64,000 bases of DNA, taken from Profundibacter sp033851955. GTDB taxonomy: Bacteria > Pseudomonadota > Alphaproteobacteria > Rhodobacterales > Rhodobacteraceae. Of the stretch, positions 60,945-64,000 are shown one piece after another. The position numbers and the translations under genes were made by a program. The stretch lies in contig JAWSVK010000018.1 in assembly GCA_033851955.1 (NCBI GenBank), forward strand, positions 30,509-94,508, written 5' to 3'. The notes under the pieces are model-generated. The model was given only the letters and a program-made list of their open reading frames with translations. It did no database searches and was not told where the DNA came from. Positions within the stretch are counted from its first letter, which is position 1; each line of letters opens with the position of its first letter.

Positions 60945-61598
60945 TTATAAAGTAAATGCTGCTGGCTGCTCGAAGCCGTTTAGAACCGGCGCACTGGCGT
61001 TGAAATCATAACGCCAAGTCACTTCACCATCGATCTTGTAACCGACCCGCACGACACCCAATGCCGCTTCGGCAAAAATACAGCCAATACGGCCGCCTTC
61101 TTTGAGTTGGTCCAAGATAGCTGCGGGAACTTGTTCCGCCGCGCCTTCTAGAATAATCACATCATAAGGGCCGTGTTTCGCAGCGCCCTCAGCCAACACA
61201 GCCTCAATCACAGCCGCATTGTCCACGCCATTGCCAGACAGAATCGCTTGGGCCTCATTGGCCATATCAGCGTCTTCTTCCACGGCCACCACAGCGTCCG
61301 CCAATCGGGCAATCACAGCGGTTGAATAGCCCAACCCGCAACCCACATCCAAAACCACCTCATGTGGATCAATATCCAATGCGTCCAGAAGTTTGGCAAA
61401 GGTCCGTGGCTCCAACATAACGCGTGAAGCGCCCAGCGCCAGATTTTCACTGATATATGCGGCTTCTCGCAATGCATCAGGCACATAGGATTCGCGGGGC
61501 ACATGCAGCATGGCTTCAAGGACCGGAAATTTGGTCACATCTTGTGGACGGACCTGAGTATCAACCATCATTGTGCGGCGTGTTGTGTAATCGCTCAT
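60945..61598 (-). CDS. pcm: Protein-L-isoaspartate O-methyltransferase
   Basis: A 217-residue SAM methyltransferase. MMVDTQVRPQDVT at the N-terminus, PRTFAKLLDALDIDPHEVVLDVGCGLGYSTAVIARLADAVVAVEED (motif I) and GPYDVIILEGAAEQVPAAILDQLKEGGRIGCIF. It repairs damaged Asp/Asn residues. The pcm-tolC-popZ order on one strand is common in this order of bacteria. Confidence 0.94.
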   Translation of the reverse strand: MSDYTTRRTMMVDTQVRPQDVTKFPVLEAMLHVPRESYVPDALREAAYISENLALGASRVMLEPRTFAKLLDALDIDPHEVVLDVGCGLGYSTAVIARLADAVVAVEEDADMANEAQAILSGNGVDNAAVIEAVLAEGAAKHGPYDVIILEGAAEQVPAAILDQLKEGGRIGCIFAEAALGVVRVGYKIDGEVTWRYDFNASAPVLNGFEQPAAFTL

Positions 61599-61727
61599 CG
61601 CGTAAACCCATTCGTTTAGTTTGGCCTAAAAGGGTTTTGCCACAGAACCGCGGCCACAGCAACACGTCAACGATCAACAATCCTGCTTGCGCGACGAAAT
61701 GGCATGGGTTAGACGACCCTTGGCTTC

Positions 61728-61801
61728 GGCGAGTTGGCGGAGCGGTTACGCAGCGGATTGCAAATCCGTGTAGACCAGTTCGACTCTGGTACTCGCCTCC
61801 A
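61728..61801 (+). tRNA. tRNA-Cys (anticodon GCA)
   Basis: GGCGAGT acceptor pairs with ACTCGCC and TCCA follows. Anticodon loop TTGCAAA gives GCA. D-arm GGCGGAGCGGTT and T-arm CCAGTTCGACTCTGG are regular. The DNA downstream turns AT-rich and carries a decayed restriction-modification pair and an IS element, so this may be an island attachment site. Confidence 0.95.
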
Positions 61802-62233
61802 TTTTTCACTTCAAAACAGCACCCTAATGCTGCAAAATCTCCACTACCCCTATAGCCCCCACCACCACGAAGGTAGGAAACCTGAGCAACTCTGTTTGTG
61901 CTTGGGATAAGGAGCTTCGTCAACAGCGCGGCGCGTAAGACGTAAACTTGGCATTGCGACCTTCCTTCTGGCCACAAATCATTTCAAACACATCCAGAAA
62001 AAAGCTCGATGTTTCATCATCGTTATACAAGAGCAGCGATACAATGATAGAATATCCGGCTGTTTCGGCCGATTGCGCATCCCTTTTTGTAATGGCTGCA
62101 TTAGCAATCGGCATTCAAGTTGTCTGACGCGTGCTTAGGAGATAAGAACATATTAAGAACAAGCGACCAAATCTGCACACGTGCTTGATATACTGTCAAA
62201 CACGTGATTCTATGGTCGGAAAAGGGCTAATTT
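61802..62233. other. Spacer after tRNA-Cys
   Basis: This 432-nt stretch is AT-richer than the core. A 64-codon minus-strand reading frame (61920-62114) is too uncertain to call. Two CACGTG hexamers near 62179 and 62201 flank TTGA...TCAA and precede the methyltransferase remnant; they may be part of its promoter. Confidence 0.35.
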
Positions 62234-63193
62234 ATGCTGTCATCTGTTGAGTTATGTGCTGGCGCGGGAGGACAAGCGCTTGGGTTGGAGAGGGCAAAAT
62301 TCGATCACACGGCGCTTGTTGAAATTGATAAGCACTGTTGTGCAACTTTGCGACATAAAAGGCCTAAGTGGAGTGTTATCGAAGATGACATTCGAGTATT
62401 TTAAGAGCGCGCTTTGGACTACAAGGGTATCGACCTCCTAGCAGGTGGCCTCCCATACCCTCCCTTTTCAGTTGCCGGTAAGCAACTCGGAGAGCAAGAC
62501 GAGCGCAATCTTTTCAACGATGCGATTGATATCGTTGATGCCGCTAGGCCACGAGCAATAATGATAGAAAATGTACGCGGTTTCTTAGATGCCGTTTTTC
62601 ATGACTACCGGGAAAAATTGAAAAAGCAGCTCAAGAAGCTCGGATATCAAACCGACTGGCGACTGTTAATCGCTTCCGACTTTGGGGTACCTCAGCTCAG
62701 GCCTGCGTCGTTATTGTTGCTGTCCAAACTGAACGCTCTGAGTTTTTCGATTGGCCTGAACCCAATCCGCATAATCCACCCACAGTCTGTAACACGCTGC
62801 ACGATATGATGGCTGCTCGTGGTTGGCGTGGTGCGGATGATTGGGCGAAATCCGCGGATGAAATGGCACCAATCTATTGTAGGCGGATCTAAGAAGCATG
62901 GTGGACCTGACCTTGGGCCAACACGTGCACGACGCGCATGGGCGTCTCTCGGTGTGGAAGGCCGAACTATTGCGCCAGAAGCACCTGATCCATTCCATAA
63001 CGGAATGCCGCGTCTAACTGCTCCTATAGTAGCCCGCATTCAGGGTTTTCCAGAGGAATGGCATTTCACAGGGGCAAAGACCAACGCCTATAGACAAGTT
63101 GGCAACGCCTTTCCGCCTCCTGTCGCACACGCAGTGGGTATCCAAATTTCTAAAGCTCTAAGAAAACGCATGCTGAGAGCCGTGGCAGGCTAG
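62234..63193 (+). pseudogene. Decayed DNA cytosine-5 methyltransferase
   Basis: The pieces form one Dcm-type gene: motif I SSVELCAGAGGQALGLE, motif IV position LAGGLPYPPFSVAGKQLG, motif VI ENVRGFL, motif VIII, target-recognition region and motif X QVGNAFPPPVAHAVG. It is broken by an in-frame TAA at 62402-62404, a 1-nt deletion near 62703 and a 1-nt insertion near 62873. The catalytic PC of motif IV is LPYPP, so the active-site Cys is lost. The gene is convergent with the HNH nuclease remnant and ends within 4 nt of it, a typical restriction-modification pair. Confidence 0.85.
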
Positions 63194-63640
63194 CTGTTTT
63201 TCTTTTTTCGCTCGAAATCCTTGATAATTCGAACGTGGTCGTTTGGCAAATCGCGCCAATTTTTCAATGCATAGAGCGATTGCACACCTTTTTCATCTCG
63301 TTTTTTTTGATACGTCAATCTGCAACCCGATAGGATCGTAACGAAGCTCACGCAAACGCTTTCTCCAGTCCAGCTGCTGCTCTTTTGCATTGGCTACGAA
63401 CTCGATCGCGTAAGCGGGCACCGGGTTTGGCATGTGCAATTTCAAGAAACGTACAATCCGTTCGTGAACAGAAACGAAATTTACTACTTGCTCCATCTCC
63501 TTGTCATTAAACGAAGCAAAGTAGTTCCGTTTCCCGCGATTACACGCTTCACACAACGCCCAGAGATTTTCGATGGTGGTAGGCCCACCCCAGCTCTGAG
63601 GTATTCGATGATCTGCTTGTAGTTTGATGCCCCTCTGGCC
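63190..63640 (-). pseudogene. Truncated HNH restriction endonuclease
   Basis: The reading frame has the HNH segment LQADHRIPQSWGGPTTIENLWALCEACNRGKRNYFASF. Its N-terminal part is missing because an IS3-family element starts at about 63641. Near the 3' end the frame is lost at an A8 run (63301-63308 on the plus strand as T8); the downstream frame continues KKRDEKGVQSLYALKNWRDLPNDHVRIIKDFERKKKNS to the stop at 63190. The homopolymer could also be a sequencing or phase-variation site. It was probably the partner of the methyltransferase. Confidence 0.75.
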
Positions 63641-64000
63641 TGTCCCGTTTAGTTCCGGTCCCTGAACACATTTATGCGGCCTTTCGCTCGAAAGCCAAGG
63701 GGCTTTTGCCGCCCAGCGATGAGTGGCGACGGCGCGGGTTATAGAAGCCATTGATATACTGGAATATAGCTCCTTCTGCTTGGCGTCTGGTTTCCCATCG
63801 ATTACGCCAGATCAGCTCAGCCTTGATGGATTTGAAGAACGTCTCGACCATGGAATTGTCATAACAATTTCCTTTGCCACTCATCGAGACCTTGAAGCCA
63901 TGTTTGGAAAGGCGTCGCTGATATTCGTTGGAACAATATTGCGACCCGCGATCCGTATGGTGAATGCAGTCCTTCGGTGGTTGCCGCAACGCCACGGCCA
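63641..64000 (-). mobile_element. IS3-family insertion sequence, partial
   Basis: The end begins TGTCCCGTTTAGTTCCGG, a plausible terminal inverted repeat, and interrupts the HNH gene. The rest continues past the window edge, so the second end and target duplication cannot be seen. Confidence 0.75.
63672..64000 (-). CDS. IS3-family transposase OrfB, C-terminal part
   Basis: The last 107 or more residues of an rve integrase domain: IHHTDRGSQYCSNEYQ (second catalytic Asp), KGNCYDNSMVETFFKSIKAEL (catalytic Glu), and the end YINGFYNPRRRHSSLGGKSPLAFE, which is the standard IS3 OrfB ending. The frame is open to the right edge. Confidence 0.92.
   Translation of the reverse strand, partial: AVALRQPPKDCIHHTDRGSQYCSNEYQRRLSKHGFKVSMSGKGNCYDNSMVETFFKSIKAELIWRNRWETRRQAEGAIFQYINGFYNPRRRHSSLGGKSPLAFERKAA

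Noticed and set aside
61920..62114. 64-codon minus-strand frame after tRNA-Cys
   Set aside because: No family resemblance, no ribosome binding site seen and no support beyond an open frame; described as spacer instead.
62180..62210. TTGATATACTGTCAA as an FNR site before the methyltransferase
   Set aside because: Half-site spacing is one base too long, and the gene is not redox-linked.
30..64000. Prophage or gene transfer agent cluster
   Set aside because: No capsid, terminase, portal or integrase gene is visible anywhere in the window.

Overview
The window reads as chromosomal DNA of a marine Rhodobacterales (Roseobacter-type) alphaproteobacterium. The signs are the cmk-rpsA-ihfB-lapA block, a TRAP transporter, an Lrp-type regulator divergent from a putA without a DNA-binding domain, two Hint-domain proteins, a PopZ-like protein beside tolC and pcm, and the GC-rich Rhodobacterales-style coding sequence. 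This assignment is inferred from gene content and order, not from a search.

Layout. 1-3.4 kb: translation/DNA core genes (lapA, ihfB, rpsA, cmk) on the minus strand. 3.4-8.5 kb: an accessory block between cmk and aroA, holding a BchE-type B12/radical-SAM cyclase, an LtrA-like membrane protein, a structured repeat, an AT-richer orphan gene and a GFA protein. 8.5-15.1 kb: aroA, tRNA-Leu(TAA), then a compact minus-strand operon dctP-dctQ-dctM-CYP199-like P450-ferredoxin-marR behind tandem palindromic operators; this looks like uptake plus oxidative demethylation of aromatic acids. 15.2-19.2 kb: Lrp regulator and putA. 19.4-28.2 kb: rhomboid protease, suhB-like phosphatase, Hint protein, metR/metF with a perfect MetR box, and assorted enzymes. 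28.5-37.2 kb: valS, a small unlisted Tat-leader protein with an iron-box-like palindrome, and an aminotransferase / 6-phosphogluconate dehydrogenase / threonine dehydratase run. 37.5-49.7 kb: an ABC exporter, then a long series of regulator-plus-enzyme pairs (TetR, three HxlR, ArsR with SDR, MAPEG, GST, VOC and SRPBCC proteins), most with recognisable palindromes between divergent genes. 50-55.7 kb: glycosyltransferase, YgfZ, second Hint protein, a repeat-rich 0.7-kb spacer and an AT-rich DUF4062 gene. 55.8-61.6 kb: efp, a small conserved protein, cobQ, PopZ-like protein, tolC and pcm. 61.7-64 kb: tRNA-Cys followed by a decayed restriction-modification pair (methyltransferase with one stop, two frameshifts and a lost catalytic Cys; HNH nuclease with a frameshift and an IS3-family insertion).

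The most unusual signal is a dispersed repeat of about 155 nt, present in three full copies (6376-6530, 28245-28400, 53704-53859) and one partial copy (53566-53632). Its first stem keeps pairing while its sequence changes (GCTCGG/CCGAGC, GTCCGG/CCGGAC, GCGCGG/CCGCGC) around a nearly invariant 16-nt loop. Its last stem covaries too (GGCG/CGCC, AGCG/CGCT, AACG/CGTT). Each full copy lies beside a single AT-richer orphan gene. That suggests a structured RNA or hairpin-type mobile/insertion element. Two other intergenic repeat families and a MITE-like inverted-repeat unit also occur.
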